Shown one piece after another: positions 38,155 through 47,903 of a stretch of 64,000 nucleotides of DNA. Every line of letters begins with the position of its first letter. Within the stretch, counting starts at the first letter, position 1. This DNA is from Candidatus Tisiphia endosymbiont of Dioctria linearis. GTDB lineage: Bacteria > Pseudomonadota > Alphaproteobacteria > Rickettsiales > Rickettsiaceae. The position numbers and the translations under genes were made by a program. Under the pieces are notes generated by a model that did no database searches, had not been told where the DNA came from, and worked only from the letters and a program-made list of their open reading frames with translations. The stretch covers positions 806,001 through 870,000 of the forward strand of contig NZ_OZ032156.1 of assembly GCF_964026545.1 (NCBI RefSeq). The letters are read 5' to 3'.

Positions 38155-39513
38155 ATGGAAACTATTTTTGCTCAAAGCTCTAAACCAGGAAAAGCTGGTG
38201 TTGCAGTATTTCGTATTTCTGGTTCTAAAAGCTTGGTTGCATTAAAACACCTAATTAAAAATGATAATGCCACGTTTATTCCTAGGGTCATGTACTGTAA
38301 AAAACTTATCAACCCTAAGAATCAAGAATTAATTGATGAAGCAATTGTAGCATACTTCCAAGCTCCAGCTAGCTTTACTGGAGAAGATGTAGTAGAAATA
38401 TATACTCATGGCAGTATAGCAATTGCTGCCATGCTAACTGAAACATTGTTAACCATCGAAGGTTTAAGAATGGCAGAGCCTGGGGAATTTACCCGTAGGG
38501 CGTTTTTAAATGGTAAATTTGATTTAACTGCGGCAGAAGGTATTGCCGATTTAATTGAAGCTGAAACTGTTTGGCAACATAGGCAGGCGGTTAAGCAAGT
38601 TGGAGGAGAACTTGAAACACTTTATAATGGGTGGAGACAAACTTTACTGACTATTATTGGTTTACTAGAAGCTTATATTGATTTCCCCGATGAAGATATT
38701 CCGCAAGAAATATTAAATAGGGTTATGACTCTTAGTGGTGAACTTAAATATGCTATAATAAAACATCTTGACGATAATAGACGGGGGGAATTACTTCGAA
38801 CAGGCATTAAATTAACCATTTTAGGAGCTCCTAATGTTGGTAAATCTAGCTTACTTAATTTTTTGATGCAAAGAGATGTTGCCATTGTTTCAAATATTGA
38901 GGGGACAACTCGTGACATAATTGAGGGACATCTAGATATTGGAGGATATCCAATTATATTACAAGATACAGCTGGCATAAGGGATAGTAATGATTTAATA
39001 GAATTAGAAGGCATCAAACGGGCAATTGAATCAGCAAGAATGGCTGATATCAAAATAGTTATGCTTGATGCGGTAAAATTAAGCAACTCACCCTCATTGG
39101 ATAATTTAATTGATGACAATACAATAATATTGATTAATAAAATTGATCTGCTAGATGATAAGTGTCAAATAGATATGTATAGCAATAAATTAAAGAAAAA
39201 TTATTTAAAGATTTCTATAAAAGATAATATTGGGATGGATAGTCTGTTAAAGGAAATTGAAAATATTGCTCGTAATATAGCTGGTTTAACTGAAACCCCG
39301 CATATTACTAGACAACGTCAACGAGCATTTATAGAAAAAGCCTTGGAATATTTAAAAAAATTCAATAATGAGAATTTTAATGGTGAAAATGACTTAGTGT
39401 TAGCTACAGAAGATGTTAGAATGGCTATTAGAAGTTTGAGTAATGTTACTGGTAAGATTAGCGTTGAAGAAGTGTTAGGGGAAATATTTAGTAATTTTTG
39501 TATAGGTAAATAA
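38155..39513 (+). CDS. mnmE: tRNA modification GTPase MnmE
   Basis: With MnmG it installs the carboxymethylaminomethyl group at wobble U34 of several tRNAs. N-terminal tetrahydrofolate-binding domain ([66 protein letters not shown]). The inserted G domain has GAPNVGKS (224-231), the switch TTRDI, DTAGIRD, and NKID. The C-terminus ends CIGK, the conserved C-x-G-K motif. 452 residues, complete. xerC follows after 3 bp, so the two are probably cotranscribed. Confidence 0.96.
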   Translation: METIFAQSSKPGKAGVAVFRISGSKSLVALKHLIKNDNATFIPRVMYCKKLINPKNQELIDEAIVAYFQAPASFTGEDVVEIYTHGSIAIAAMLTETLLTIEGLRMAEPGEFTRRAFLNGKFDLTAAEGIADLIEAETVWQHRQAVKQVGGELETLYNGWRQTLLTIIGLLEAYIDFPDEDIPQEILNRVMTLSGELKYAIIKHLDDNRRGELLRTGIKLTILGAPNVGKSSLLNFLMQRDVAIVSNIEGTTRDIIEGHLDIGGYPIILQDTAGIRDSNDLIELEGIKRAIESARMADIKIVMLDAVKLSNSPSLDNLIDDNTIILINKIDLLDDKCQIDMYSNKLKKNYLKISIKDNIGMDSLLKEIENIARNIAGLTETPHITRQRQRAFIEKALEYLKKFNNENFNGENDLVLATEDVRMAIRSLSNVTGKISVEEVLGEIFSNFCIGK

Positions 39514-39516
39514 TCG

Positions 39517-40461
39517 ATGATTCAAAAAAAACAACAAGGAATATTAGAGCTGATAGATAAATGGCATAAATATCTGAAATTACAAAGAAACTGTTCGGAA
39601 CATACGATAATTTCTTATAAAAATGATTTAGAAAATTTCCTAAATTTCCTAAATCATTATAACTCGGAAATCATAACCATTAATTCTCTAAGGCAAGTTG
39701 ATATAAGGCTAGTACGGAGCTGGCTTTCTAAAAGGCAGCAAGATAATTACCTAGCAGCTTCTAATTCTAGAGGATTGTCGGCGATCAAGAATTTTTATAA
39801 ATATCTAGAAAAGACCACTAATATTACTTGCCATGCCATTTTTTCCATCAAAAGTCCTAAGAAAGCTAAAATATTACCTAAATCTTTATCGCAGGATGAC
39901 GCTCAATTATCTATTGAACATATTGATAATTTTACTGATTTAGAATGGATTGAATTGAGAAATAAAGCCCTATTAGTGCTTATTTATGCTGCTGGGCTTA
40001 GAATATCTGAGGCATTATCGATAACTAAATCTCATCTACAAGACTTAGAGTTTATAAAAATAACAGGAAAGGGTAAAAAGGAGAGGATAATACCATGGAC
40101 GCCAATAGCTAAAGATTTTATAGAACAATATTTAAATAAATTACCTTATAGTATCGGTGAAAAAGATCCAATATTTCTAGGTAAGTTGGGTAAAAAATTA
40201 CAAGCTCCAGTGTTTAATCGTGAATTGATACGATTACGTCGCTTCTATGGTTTACCGGAGCATTTATCAGCTCATTCCTTTAGGCATAGTTTTGCGACAC
40301 ACTTACTTGAAAATGGAGCAGAATTAAGGTCTATTCAGGAATTACTTGGGCATAAAAGCTTATCAACTACCCAGCGTTATACTAAGGTTAGTCTAAAACA
40401 TTTGGAGAATATTTATAATAATGCCCACCCAATATCAAAATCTGATAGCAAAATATTATAA
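39517..40461 (+). CDS. xerC: Tyrosine recombinase XerC
   Basis: Site-specific recombinase that, with XerD and FtsK, resolves chromosome dimers at dif. N-terminal SAM-like core-binding domain ([25 protein letters not shown]), then the catalytic domain with Arg in [10 protein letters not shown], Lys in GKGKKERI, His-x-x-Arg in HSFRHSF, GHKSL, and the nucleophile Tyr in TTQRYTKV. The C-terminus [11 protein letters not shown] favours XerC over XerD (XerC usually has ..YDxAHPRA). 314 residues. 3 bp downstream of mnmE. Confidence 0.9.
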   Translation: MIQKKQQGILELIDKWHKYLKLQRNCSEHTIISYKNDLENFLNFLNHYNSEIITINSLRQVDIRLVRSWLSKRQQDNYLAASNSRGLSAIKNFYKYLEKTTNITCHAIFSIKSPKKAKILPKSLSQDDAQLSIEHIDNFTDLEWIELRNKALLVLIYAAGLRISEALSITKSHLQDLEFIKITGKGKKERIIPWTPIAKDFIEQYLNKLPYSIGEKDPIFLGKLGKKLQAPVFNRELIRLRRFYGLPEHLSAHSFRHSFATHLLENGAELRSIQELLGHKSLSTTQRYTKVSLKHLENIYNNAHPISKSDSKIL

Positions 40462-40525
40462 TCTTCTTGCCATAATTTTTAGTTATACGTTATATTATCC
40501 ATACTTTTAATATTGAGAAACCTAT

Positions 40526-40945
40526 ATGTCTAGAATTACCTTACTGGAAGGATATAAGCCTTCTAACGATGAAGAATATATGAACCCTAAACAGTTAGAA
40601 TATTTTAGACAAAAACTTCTTGAGTGGAAACGTTCTTTGTTGGAAGAATCGCGGGAGACCTTAAACCATCTCAAGGAAGAAAATTGGAATGAGCCAGATT
40701 TTAATGATCGGGCATCAATTGAAACGGATACGGCACTAGAGTTACGAACAAGAGATAGGTATCGTAAGCTTATTGATAAAATAGAAGAGGCTTTGGTAAG
40801 GATAGAAAAAAATGAATATGGCTATTGCGAAGAAACTGGAGAACCAATTGGTTTAAAACGTTTAGAAGCAAGACCCGTTGCAACTTTGTGTATTGAATCG
40901 CAAGAGCGACATGAAAGCTATGAAAAGCAGCATATAGATTTATAG
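40526..40945 (+). CDS. dksA: DksA/TraR-family transcription factor
   Basis: Binds the RNA polymerase secondary channel and works with ppGpp to adjust transcription. 139 residues: an N-terminal coiled coil (PKQLEYFRQKLLEWKRSLLEES...), the tip segment DFNDRASIETDTALELRTRDRYRKLI with the key acidic residues, then the GYCEETGEPIGLKRLEARP / TLCIESQE finger. Only two Cys remain of the usual four (C-x-x-T and C-x-x-S), the form common in alphaproteobacteria, so zinc binding as in E. coli is doubtful. Combined with SpoT fragments it hints that the stringent response is retained in some form. Confidence 0.93.
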   Translation: MSRITLLEGYKPSNDEEYMNPKQLEYFRQKLLEWKRSLLEESRETLNHLKEENWNEPDFNDRASIETDTALELRTRDRYRKLIDKIEEALVRIEKNEYGYCEETGEPIGLKRLEARPVATLCIESQERHESYEKQHIDL

Positions 40946-41138
40946 TGATGTTCTCTCACATTGATGTGACTTTATTATTACATTATTGAATAGATTTATA
41001 AGTTAAAGTACAAGACGTCTATTAGCAAGAAAACTTAAGCCAAGAAGCATTCATTCATGGTCATTTTTTGGATTGCCGCATCGCCGCAAAGCGGCTTCTC
41101 GCAATGACATCTTATACTTTAAATTTTGTTCACAGAGC
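40944..41138. repeat. Composite repeat ending in a family C stub
   Basis: Contains AAGTTAAAGTACAAGACGTCTATTAGC, arms GAAGCATTC and GGATTGCCGCATCGCC, CTTCTCGCAATGACATC, then AAATTTTGTTCACAGAGC + CTAG (41121-41142), which is exactly the right terminus and target of the 157-bp family C element. The CTAG abuts the stop of the next gene. This appears to be a hybrid of two families. Confidence 0.8.
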
Positions 41139-41142
41139 CTAG

Positions 41143-43029
41143 TTACTCACCTAATATTATCGCAACTCGAGCAAATTCATTTTCTAACTTAGTTTTAAGA
41201 TTTTTATACTGAGAAGTTTTTAATTCTTCCTGGGTAATCAAGCTCTTTTTTATGGTTATTATATCTGTGAATACAGTATCTTTATCCTGATATTTACATG
41301 ATCTATTCACATATATCCAGGGAGTATCAATCTCAAAGTTTAATTTTTTACAATCTTTAACTATAATATTTTTGATAGTCATATATTTCTTGTTAGTTTC
41401 AGGCATACCTATAAAGATGTCTGATATTTGATCAGAAGCTGTATGGATGATATCATCCGATCTACTAGACTTTGAAGTTAAAGCAACCCCCATATTTGTT
41501 TTAGAAATTCTATTTCTTTGCTGTAATGCATATTTGATTGTAAGATCTTTAACAATACGAGAAGTAAGATCAGGTAATTCTAAGAATTTTTTGTCTTCTT
41601 CATTAAGATATTCTCCACTCAACCTACGGAAAGTAAAATCCTTTAACTGTTCAGTTGAATAATATAATCCCCAACCACTCATGCCTGATGCTGCTTCTCC
41701 CTTCAGATCAAACTGACCAGACAGTTCTACAATATTATTTTTTATAACTAATTCCTCGCATGATATAATTTGTGAATTTTCAGGCTGTATATTGGTAATC
41801 TTTGTATAATCGGCTTCTTGAGTATCTAATAGCAATGCTATCTTATTAGCAATATCTGGGAAAATTCCTTGTGCCATACTAACAAGATTTGTTGGATCAA
41901 TCCAATATACTTTACCTTTTTTGTTAGTTACTTTAAGCATCGCATGATTAAAATTTCCCATGTTAGGTAAGGCATCTGGATTAGAAAAATTAGTAATACC
42001 TCGCATTACAAAAATAGGTTGAACTTTATAATCAAGTTTTTGCAAGATAGCAGCAGTACTTGCAGAAAAATCTTTACAATCACCAATTTGCGAACTGGCT
42101 ATTTTTTCTAAATCTCTAGGAAAGTAACGACCTGATACTGTTCGCCAATCACCCATATATTGGATTTTTTCATTTAATGCAGAAGTGACAAAATTAATTT
42201 TTTCTTCATCGGTGTTCTTGTCTACAGCAGATTCAGCTATATTCATGAAAATTGCAGGAAGTGGTTGGTTAATTACGCTAGAATACCCAGGAGCAAGTTG
42301 TTTAGCCAAGTCTTGCCATTTGGTTAAACTTGACAAGGATACCCAAGTAGTATGCTTAATATTTAATATACCATTATCTGGTTCATTTGTTAGGGCATTG
42401 TAAACAGGTTTTTCTAAGATAATTTCTGCCGAATGAAAATCACTTTCAGCGTCTTTAATAACTTTTAATACGCCTTTTGGATCATTTACTTTAATGTTTA
42501 GAGGTAATTTAGAATTGATCTTAGTATGACTTGCATGAAAATAACTGCCCATACCGTAAGATAAATTAGTACCATAAAAATTATCTACAGGAACTTTTGT
42601 TTCAACATACTTATATTTTAAATATATTTCTGCTCCAAGTTCTGCTTTAGGAAATGATATGGTTATTTGTCTTAATTGATCAAAACCTTTACCAAAAAAG
42701 GCTAGTGGTTTATCCTCAATCATATCTTTAGTGACTATATATTCTTGTCCATGATAAATAGTTTTAGCTTCTAATATAGAAATATGAGAACTATATTCGT
42801 TATAAGTCAAGCGATATTGGGAAAAAGCATCACGCCCTGATTCTTTTAGTATTTTTGCATGCATTTCCGTTATTGTTTCAGAAGTGCCATCTTGGTTAAT
42901 ATTAATATCGTCGTTATAAAATTTAAACTCAATAGGGGCATCTTCATAGCTACTCCACCTAGCTTGAGCGGTAGGGTTTATTACAAATACTAATAATATT
43001 AGGTGAAGAAAAGATTTTAAATAACTCAT
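41143..43029 (-). CDS. DUF3857 / transglutaminase-like periplasmic protein
   Basis: 628 residues with a signal peptide (LKSFLHLILLVFVINPTAQA, cleavage near residue 23). The N-terminal domain (VEFKFYNDDININQDGTSETIT-like, YRLTYNEYSS, ITISFPKAELGAEIYLKYKY) is DUF3857. The core is a transglutaminase-like fold: GDCKDFSAS holding Cys318, NFNHAMLKV holding the His, and YWIDPTNL holding the Asp, so the Cys-His-Asp triad is complete. A C-terminal beta-rich domain follows (about 430-628). Periplasmic or surface location is inferred. Actual substrate unknown; similar proteins may act as proteases or cross-linkers. The stop codon directly abuts a CTAG-family C terminus. Confidence 0.8.
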   Translation of the reverse strand: MSYLKSFLHLILLVFVINPTAQARWSSYEDAPIEFKFYNDDININQDGTSETITEMHAKILKESGRDAFSQYRLTYNEYSSHISILEAKTIYHGQEYIVTKDMIEDKPLAFFGKGFDQLRQITISFPKAELGAEIYLKYKYVETKVPVDNFYGTNLSYGMGSYFHASHTKINSKLPLNIKVNDPKGVLKVIKDAESDFHSAEIILEKPVYNALTNEPDNGILNIKHTTWVSLSSLTKWQDLAKQLAPGYSSVINQPLPAIFMNIAESAVDKNTDEEKINFVTSALNEKIQYMGDWRTVSGRYFPRDLEKIASSQIGDCKDFSASTAAILQKLDYKVQPIFVMRGITNFSNPDALPNMGNFNHAMLKVTNKKGKVYWIDPTNLVSMAQGIFPDIANKIALLLDTQEADYTKITNIQPENSQIISCEELVIKNNIVELSGQFDLKGEAASGMSGWGLYYSTEQLKDFTFRRLSGEYLNEEDKKFLELPDLTSRIVKDLTIKYALQQRNRISKTNMGVALTSKSSRSDDIIHTASDQISDIFIGMPETNKKYMTIKNIIVKDCKKLNFEIDTPWIYVNRSCKYQDKDTVFTDIITIKKSLITQEELKTSQYKNLKTKLENEFARVAIILGE

Positions 43030-43426
43030 TATATAATCCTATAAAAATTAGTTGTTAGTTGTATAGCTAACCCGAATATGTTTTAGATATATCTAAATAT
43101 AACAGATTTTTTTGATCCACTAATAGTTATTTTCATTATTTTTGCGATATTGCTTATTTTTTTCATTTTTTAGTTATTATTTAGTAGCAAAAATCATAAA
43201 GTTTAGCAAGAAAAACATATAACTGTGTACCCCCAGAGCCATTTGAACTTCAGCTACAAGCCATATTCTCTATGACTTATAGTTAGAAAAAGATATACGG
43301 GTATGTAAATGGCTTAGAATTTGCTTCATGCTTGGTATGAATTTCTTTTATTTAGTACACAAGATCAAAAATTTTATATTAATAATTTTCACTTTTGTAT
43401 AATATTTTATCACAACATAAGTAGTA
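43030..43426. other. Intergenic stretch without recognisable gene
   Basis: Starts with a GTATAGCTAACCCGAATATG outer-repeat end (about 43070) and then AT-rich DNA. An AAGCCATT...AAATGGCTT pairing occurs around 43255-43318. I see no coding frame, RNA gene or full repeat in it. Confidence 0.5.
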
Positions 43427-43675
43427 ATGAAAATGAATATTGAAAATGTAATAACAAATTTATGTGCAGAGGTGGATAATCTTAAGAAAGCTATTCAGCC
43501 AATTATAGGATTACATGATGTTAGTGGTTGGAAACCTGGTTTAGTATATAAGTTTCTTTCTTGGTTGAAAGATTTAAGAGAGAAAACTAGTTTTATATCA
43601 GGATCTGTTTGGACAATATTTAGCTATAATAAGTTTACTGGTAATATTTGTACACTTATTTCTTTATCAATATAA
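43427..43675 (+). CDS. Hypothetical protein, unrecognised
   Basis: 82 residues with no family I recognise. MNIENVITNLCAEVDNLKKAIQPIIGLHDVSGWKPGLVYKFL starts with a short helical, possibly coiled-coil region; the remainder (FLSWLKDLREK, SFISGSVWTIFSYNKFTG) is aromatic and weakly hydrophobic, and could be a membrane-associated helix. The next gene starts 1 bp after the stop in another frame, so the two could be an operon or the halves of a frameshifted gene. No Shine-Dalgarno is obvious (ACATAAGTAGTA before ATG). Confidence 0.4.
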   Translation: MKMNIENVITNLCAEVDNLKKAIQPIIGLHDVSGWKPGLVYKFLSWLKDLREKTSFISGSVWTIFSYNKFTGNICTLISLSI

Positions 43676-43676
43676 A

Positions 43677-44471
43677 ATGACAGCACTTGTACTTTTTGTT
43701 CTACTTAATATATTTGTATGTATAATATATAAATCTCCTATAATGCAAAGTATTACAAACATAGTAATATTATTATTCATATTTGTTGTAGTAGTAATAA
43801 TTAGTATTGAACTAGTAATTAGGGTGCCACTTGTTTTTCAACATTTCACTTCATATATAAGAAACTCTATTATAAAGCAAGGTGGTAACGAGATAGAATA
43901 TCAATACATGCTAGGAATATTAACATCATGGGTGTTAATGGTAGTGTACATATTATGTACAATGAATCAGACTTTTGCTAGATTCTATAAGTTTTTACAA
44001 GCTTATGTAACTAGTTTAATTTTAGTTTATGTTTATATACTACTCCCATCTTCCATTGCTTTGTTTGTAATAAGATTTTTTGAAATAGTTAATCCAAAAA
44101 ATTCAGATAATATTAATATATTCTATATAACATTAGCAATGTTAATAGTAATACCTTTTTCTATTATAGAAGCTGAATCTAGAATAAAAAGATGCATGCA
44201 ATCATTTGATCGTAAATGGATATATTATAAGGCATCTAATCAGTTATTATGGATTATAGCTTATATGTGTTTCACTATAACTGTAGTAATATTAACAAAG
44301 GATCATTTTGAGTATATAAAAGACATTATTAAAATGGATAAAAACTCTATTGTGGATGATATAGCAATATTCCAAATTCAAATTCTATTACCTACTAGCA
44401 TTATATTTCTTATATATTTATTAGGCGAAGAATATAATATTGATAAAAAATGTAAGGAAATATATGGATGA
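43677..44471 (+). CDS. Unrecognised multi-spanning membrane protein
   Basis: 264 residues, strongly hydrophobic with about six predicted membrane segments: roughly 2-17 (ALVLFVLLNIFVCIIY), 24-45 (TNIVILLFIFVVVVIISIELVI), 80-97, 108-135 (TSLILVYVYILLPSSIALFVI), 150-165 (LAMLIVIPFSIIEAE), 190-208 (LLWIIAYMCFTITVVIL) and 235-250. Between 4 and 5 a charged segment occurs; the tail EEYNIDKKCKEIYG is cytoplasm-like. I recognise no transporter or enzyme motif. Codon use is very AT-rich like its neighbour. May form a two-gene unit with the ORF at 43427. Confidence 0.55.
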   Translation: MTALVLFVLLNIFVCIIYKSPIMQSITNIVILLFIFVVVVIISIELVIRVPLVFQHFTSYIRNSIIKQGGNEIEYQYMLGILTSWVLMVVYILCTMNQTFARFYKFLQAYVTSLILVYVYILLPSSIALFVIRFFEIVNPKNSDNINIFYITLAMLIVIPFSIIEAESRIKRCMQSFDRKWIYYKASNQLLWIIAYMCFTITVVILTKDHFEYIKDIIKMDKNSIVDDIAIFQIQILLPTSIIFLIYLLGEEYNIDKKCKEIYG

Positions 44472-44560
44472 TATAAGTTTAATCATTTTTTCTGATAACA
44501 ATTCATATCTGAAATAAATTTAGGATGACAAACAATCGAACCAAGAAGGCTATTTTACTC

Positions 44561-44590
44561 TTGACTATTTGTTGGCTTACTTTATATTAT
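44561..44590 (+). promoter_or_regulatory. Promoter of rpmG-rpsP
   Basis: TTGACT at 44561-44566 and TATATT/TATTAT at 44583-44590, spacing 16-18, about 55 bp before the rpmG start. A good sigma-70-like match in the right place. Confidence 0.5.
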
Positions 44591-44644
44591 GACTGAAAAT
44601 CTGTAAATACTACAGAAAAATAATACAAAAAGGTTTGATTAGTT

Positions 44645-44815
44645 GTGGCTAAAAAAAATAAAAATGTTTTGGTAAGACTTGTTAGTACAGCTGGTACAGG
44701 GTATTTTTTGGTAAAGAAGCGCAACCCTAAAACCCAAACTGAGAAGTTAGCATTTAAAAAATATGATCCGGTAGTTAGGAAACACGTTCCTTTTAAAGAA
44801 GAAAAGATTAAGTAG
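44645..44815 (+). CDS. rpmG: 50S ribosomal protein L33
   Basis: 56 residues beginning with a GTG start: [19 protein letters not shown], then [28 protein letters not shown] and a KEEKIK tail. This is the Cys-less alphaproteobacterial L33. It is short and uses GTG, so simple ORF calling misses it. rpsP follows after 17 bp; both probably share the promoter at 44561. Confidence 0.95.
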   Translation: MAKKNKNVLVRLVSTAGTGYFLVKKRNPKTQTEKLAFKKYDPVVRKHVPFKEEKIK

Positions 44816-44832
44816 TGAAATAGTAGGAATAT

Positions 44833-45168
44833 ATGGCAACAAAAATTCGTTTGGCAAGAGGTGGAGCAAAAAAGCGTCCCCATTATAGAGTGGTTGTAGC
44901 AAATGCAACAGCTCCTAGAGATGGTGACTTTTTGGAAAAGGTAGGTACTTATAACCCAATGCTTGTCAAGGGTGATGCAAATCGTGTAATTCTAAAGTCT
45001 GATCGTATAGAATATTGGTTAAGTACTGGTGCTCAACCTACAGAGCGTGTGGCGAGGTTTATTGAAGAAGCAGGTATAGCACTCCCAGCCTCGATCAAAA
45101 AGAAAATGGAAATAAAAATTAATAATCGTAAAATAAAGCCTCCTAAGAAAGAGTTGAAAAAAGCTTAA
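44833..45168 (+). CDS. rpsP: 30S ribosomal protein S16
   Basis: 111 residues. [41 protein letters not shown] is the S16 N-terminal signature, followed by [24 protein letters not shown]. The C-terminal tail is Lys-rich as usual. In many bacteria rimM and trmD follow rpsP; here a block of palindromic repeats and a tRNA gene come next instead. Confidence 0.97.
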   Translation: MATKIRLARGGAKKRPHYRVVVANATAPRDGDFLEKVGTYNPMLVKGDANRVILKSDRIEYWLSTGAQPTERVARFIEEAGIALPASIKKKMEIKINNRKIKPPKKELKKA

Positions 45169-45177
45169 ATAACATGC

Positions 45178-45454
45178 TGTCATTGCGAGGAGGCGTTAGC
45201 CGACGAGCAATCCATAAAGGTTTTAAAAATGGATTGCTTCGACCATTACATGGTCTCGCAATGACGGTTATAGATACATACGTCATTGCGAAAAGGCGTA
45301 AGCTGAAGAAGTAATTATAAGTCTAAAAAACGTCATTGCGAGGAGCCGCAAAGCGGCGACGTGGCAATCTATAAAAGTGATTAGAAATGGATTGCTTCGG
45401 AGGTTTACACCTCCTCGCAATGACGATGTGTTGTAAAGTATCTCCTTGCAATGA
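45178..45454. repeat. Three adjacent GTCATTGCGAG palindromes
   Basis: Copy 1 at about 45178-45265 (GTCATTGCGAGGAGGCGTTAGCC ... GGTCTCGCAATGAC); a half copy at about 45281-45318 (GTCATTGCGAAAAGGCG); copy 2 at about 45331-45424 (GTCATTGCGAGGAGCCGC ... CTCCTCGCAATGAC), then a stub CTCCTTGCAATGAC at about 45441. Fills the gap between rpsP and the tRNA; nothing else is in 45169-45485. Confidence 0.85.
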
Positions 45455-45485
45455 CATTAAAGATCACACGAGCTTTTTCTTATTT

Positions 45486-45560
45486 GCCGGATTAGCTCAG
45501 TGGTAGAGCAACCGCCTTGTAAGCGGTAGGTCGTCAGTTCAAATCCGACATCCGGCACCA
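45486..45560 (+). tRNA. tRNA-Thr (anticodon TGT)
   Basis: 75 nt including an encoded CCA. Acceptor GCCGGAT pairs with ATCCGGC, discriminator A, then CCA. The D-arm contains AGCTCAGTGGTAGAGC. Anticodon stem ACCGC/GCGGT encloses CTTGTAA, anticodon TGT (reads ACA and other Thr codons). The T-arm contains GTTCAAATC. The cloverleaf is complete. Confidence 0.95.
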
Positions 45561-45577
45561 CAGCAAATAACAAAATT

Positions 45578-47332
45578 ATGTTTGTAATGCATAAGACAAT
45601 TCCTTGTAGATTTATCAACTATTTAAAGTTCTATAAATTAGATATTGCAATTGTCATGTTGGCATTATTATGTGTGTCAATTTCTTTGCTAGCAATAGGT
45701 GGAGCTTTTAGGCAGTTAATCGATAGCGGTTTGAAAGAAAATTATCTACAATCAATCAACCAATCAATATTATATATTAGTATTTTAATATTAATTTTTA
45801 GTACGGGTAGTTTTTTCCGTTCTTATTTCATTAATAATATTGCTGAAAAAATCGTTAGTCAAATTAGGCAAGAGGCTTACAGTAACATAATTAATTTCGA
45901 TATTGTTTGTTTTGAGGATCTCAAAATTGGTGATATCATCTCCCGCCTGAGTGTAGATATAGAACTTATTTATAAGTTGATTGTCAATTTTCTCTCTTTT
46001 TTTGTTCGTAACTCAATAATGCTAATTGGTGGAATTATCTTAATGTTCTGCCAGAGTCCTAAACTCGCTGCGATTGTCATTATTACTATACCATTATTAT
46101 TGCTACCACTAATAAAATTTGGCAAATATGTACGAAATTTATCAAAAAATGTTCTCCAATCACAAGCTAATATTACCGCTAATTTAGAAGAGAGCATATC
46201 AAATATTTGTGCAATACAAGCCTTTAATCAGCAGGCAAATAAAGTAGCGGCTTTCAATAAGCAAATTTCTGATTATTTACAACATGCAGCAGGTCGATTA
46301 AAAATCCGTTCGGTATTTTTTGCTTTGGCTATTTCAGTTATATTATTCTCTATCACTATAGTTATATGGATAGGTAGCAGAGATATAGCACAGGGTCATT
46401 TATCATCAGGTCAAATGATATCATTTATTTATTATGCTATAATCGCTGGCATAAGTAGTGGAGGTATTTTTGAGCTTTTAAGTGAGGTACACTCATCTCT
46501 TGTAGCTTCGGAAAGGGTTTTTGCTCTTATAGATTATACTTCCAACAATCAACGTACAAATATTCCAATGGATGATTATCAAGATAATAAATCTTCTTTG
46601 AGTATAGAGTTTGATAATGTAAGTTTTGTCTATCCATCAAGATTAGACAATTTAGTTATAGATGATCTGTCATTTAAGATAGATAAAGGTAAGTTTATTG
46701 GCATAGTTGGCAGATCGGGGGCTGGTAAAAGTACTATTATGCAATTAATGTTAAAATTTTATTTTCCTGAGAAAGGAATAATTAGAATTGCTGATCAAGA
46801 TATATCAAAGACTCACGACCATCAGATAAGACGTATGATTGCCTATGTTCCACAAGATTCAAGTATTTTTTCTGGTACGATTAGGTCAAATATTGCTTTT
46901 GCTAAACCTGATGCGAGTAGGGAAGAAATAATAGAAGCAGCTAATAGCACAGGAATAATGGATTTTGTCCAAAATCTTAAAGAAGGACTAGATACTGAAA
47001 TTGGTGAAAAGGGTATTAGATTATCTGGAGGACAAAAACAACGAATAGCTATCAGTAGAGCAATTCTATATAACCCAGAAATTTTACTTTTAGATGAAGC
47101 AATGAGTGCTTTAGATAGCGAAAATGAACAAAAATTACTGAGTAAATTGCAAGAAATAATGAAAGGCAAAACTATATTATCGATTGCCCATCGTATTTCA
47201 AGTATAGAACAGGCTGATGAAATTTTATTAATTGACCATGGAACGTTAATTGCACGGGATACTCATGTTAAATTGTTAGAAAAAAGTGAAATCTATAAAA
47301 TAATCTGCCAAGAACAATCAATAAATTTGTAA
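45578..47332 (+). CDS. ABC exporter (MsbA/ABCB-type, fused membrane and ATPase domains)
   Basis: 584 residues. The N-terminal membrane domain (about 20-310) has six helices, with DIISRLSVDIELIYKLIVNF-like intracellular loops. The ATPase has Walker A GRSGAGKST (about 385-393), a Q-loop near YVPQDSSIFSGTI, signature LSGGQKQRIAI, Walker B ILLLDEAMSALD, and the H-loop SIAHRI. Such exporters move lipids, LPS precursors, peptides or drugs; rickettsial genomes carry several. MsbA is possible given the LptD/LPS context, but the substrate cannot be read from sequence. ATG at 45578 is 17 bp after the tRNA; MHK at 45587 is an alternative. Confidence 0.88.
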   Translation: MFVMHKTIPCRFINYLKFYKLDIAIVMLALLCVSISLLAIGGAFRQLIDSGLKENYLQSINQSILYISILILIFSTGSFFRSYFINNIAEKIVSQIRQEAYSNIINFDIVCFEDLKIGDIISRLSVDIELIYKLIVNFLSFFVRNSIMLIGGIILMFCQSPKLAAIVIITIPLLLLPLIKFGKYVRNLSKNVLQSQANITANLEESISNICAIQAFNQQANKVAAFNKQISDYLQHAAGRLKIRSVFFALAISVILFSITIVIWIGSRDIAQGHLSSGQMISFIYYAIIAGISSGGIFELLSEVHSSLVASERVFALIDYTSNNQRTNIPMDDYQDNKSSLSIEFDNVSFVYPSRLDNLVIDDLSFKIDKGKFIGIVGRSGAGKSTIMQLMLKFYFPEKGIIRIADQDISKTHDHQIRRMIAYVPQDSSIFSGTIRSNIAFAKPDASREEIIEAANSTGIMDFVQNLKEGLDTEIGEKGIRLSGGQKQRIAISRAILYNPEILLLDEAMSALDSENEQKLLSKLQEIMKGKTILSIAHRISSIEQADEILLIDHGTLIARDTHVKLLEKSEIYKIICQEQSINL

Positions 47333-47486
47333 AGAACCATTATAATAATAGATATTTTAACTAAAATGACACATAGTTATCATATTAATAATTTATTTTT
47401 ATATCGGAAGGCAATTTTATCAATTATTTGACTTGAATATTATACATTTTAAGCTAGAATCACCAGTACAAAAAATGAGGTTTACT

Positions 47487-47666
47487 ATGAAAAATTTATT
47501 AACTGTTATTCTAACTTTGGCTTTCTCTATTTCTGCTTTTGCTGCGAGTTCGCCTTCTGATAAAAAAGATTCAACTGCTACGGATCAGCAACAAGAAGAA
47601 ACTGCGGGTGACCAAGATACAACAAACACGAAGAAAAAAGACGACAAGAAAGAAGAAAAGAAATAA
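47487..47666 (+). CDS. Small secreted protein with a charged tail
   Basis: 59 residues. A strong signal peptide MKNLLTVILTLAFSISAFA is followed by a mature chain of only about 40 residues made of Ser, Asp, Glu, Gln, Thr and finally Lys (KKKDDKKEEKK). An upstream in-frame ATG at 47433 exists, but GAGG six bases before ATG 47487 and the signal peptide fix the start there. No cysteine, so not a lipoprotein. A good hairpin terminator follows. Function unknown; similar low-complexity periplasmic peptides are frequent in rickettsias. Confidence 0.65.
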   Translation: MKNLLTVILTLAFSISAFAASSPSDKKDSTATDQQQEETAGDQDTTNTKKKDDKKEEKK

Positions 47667-47683
47667 TTTCTTTTCTTCTACAG

Positions 47684-47720
47684 GCTGGTATAGGATATTT
47701 TCTATACCAGCTCTTTCTTT
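47684..47720 (+). terminator. Rho-independent terminator
   Basis: GCTGGTATAG and CTATACCAGC form a perfect 10-bp stem (47684-47693 with 47702-47711) around an 8-base loop, followed by TCTTTCTTT. It closes the small secreted-protein gene 17 bp after its stop. Confidence 0.8.
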
Positions 47721-47903
47721 CGACACTGTGAAAAGTGGTATCATTCCTGGACATTTCGTCTTCTTGTTATTCTCCCGTTGCATTCCTTAGTTATAGCTGA
47801 ATTCTTGTTATTTCTGTGGAAACAGACCCGCAAAATAAGTTGAAAACTATTAGACATGTTTCAAATATAATATATTCATTTTCTAATCCGAAAGTGTGGT
47901 TTT

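Noticed and set aside
45178-45454. Possible CRISPR array in clustered repeats
   Set aside because: The repeats are palindromic, differ in length and spacing, lie scattered throughout the window, and no cas gene is present.
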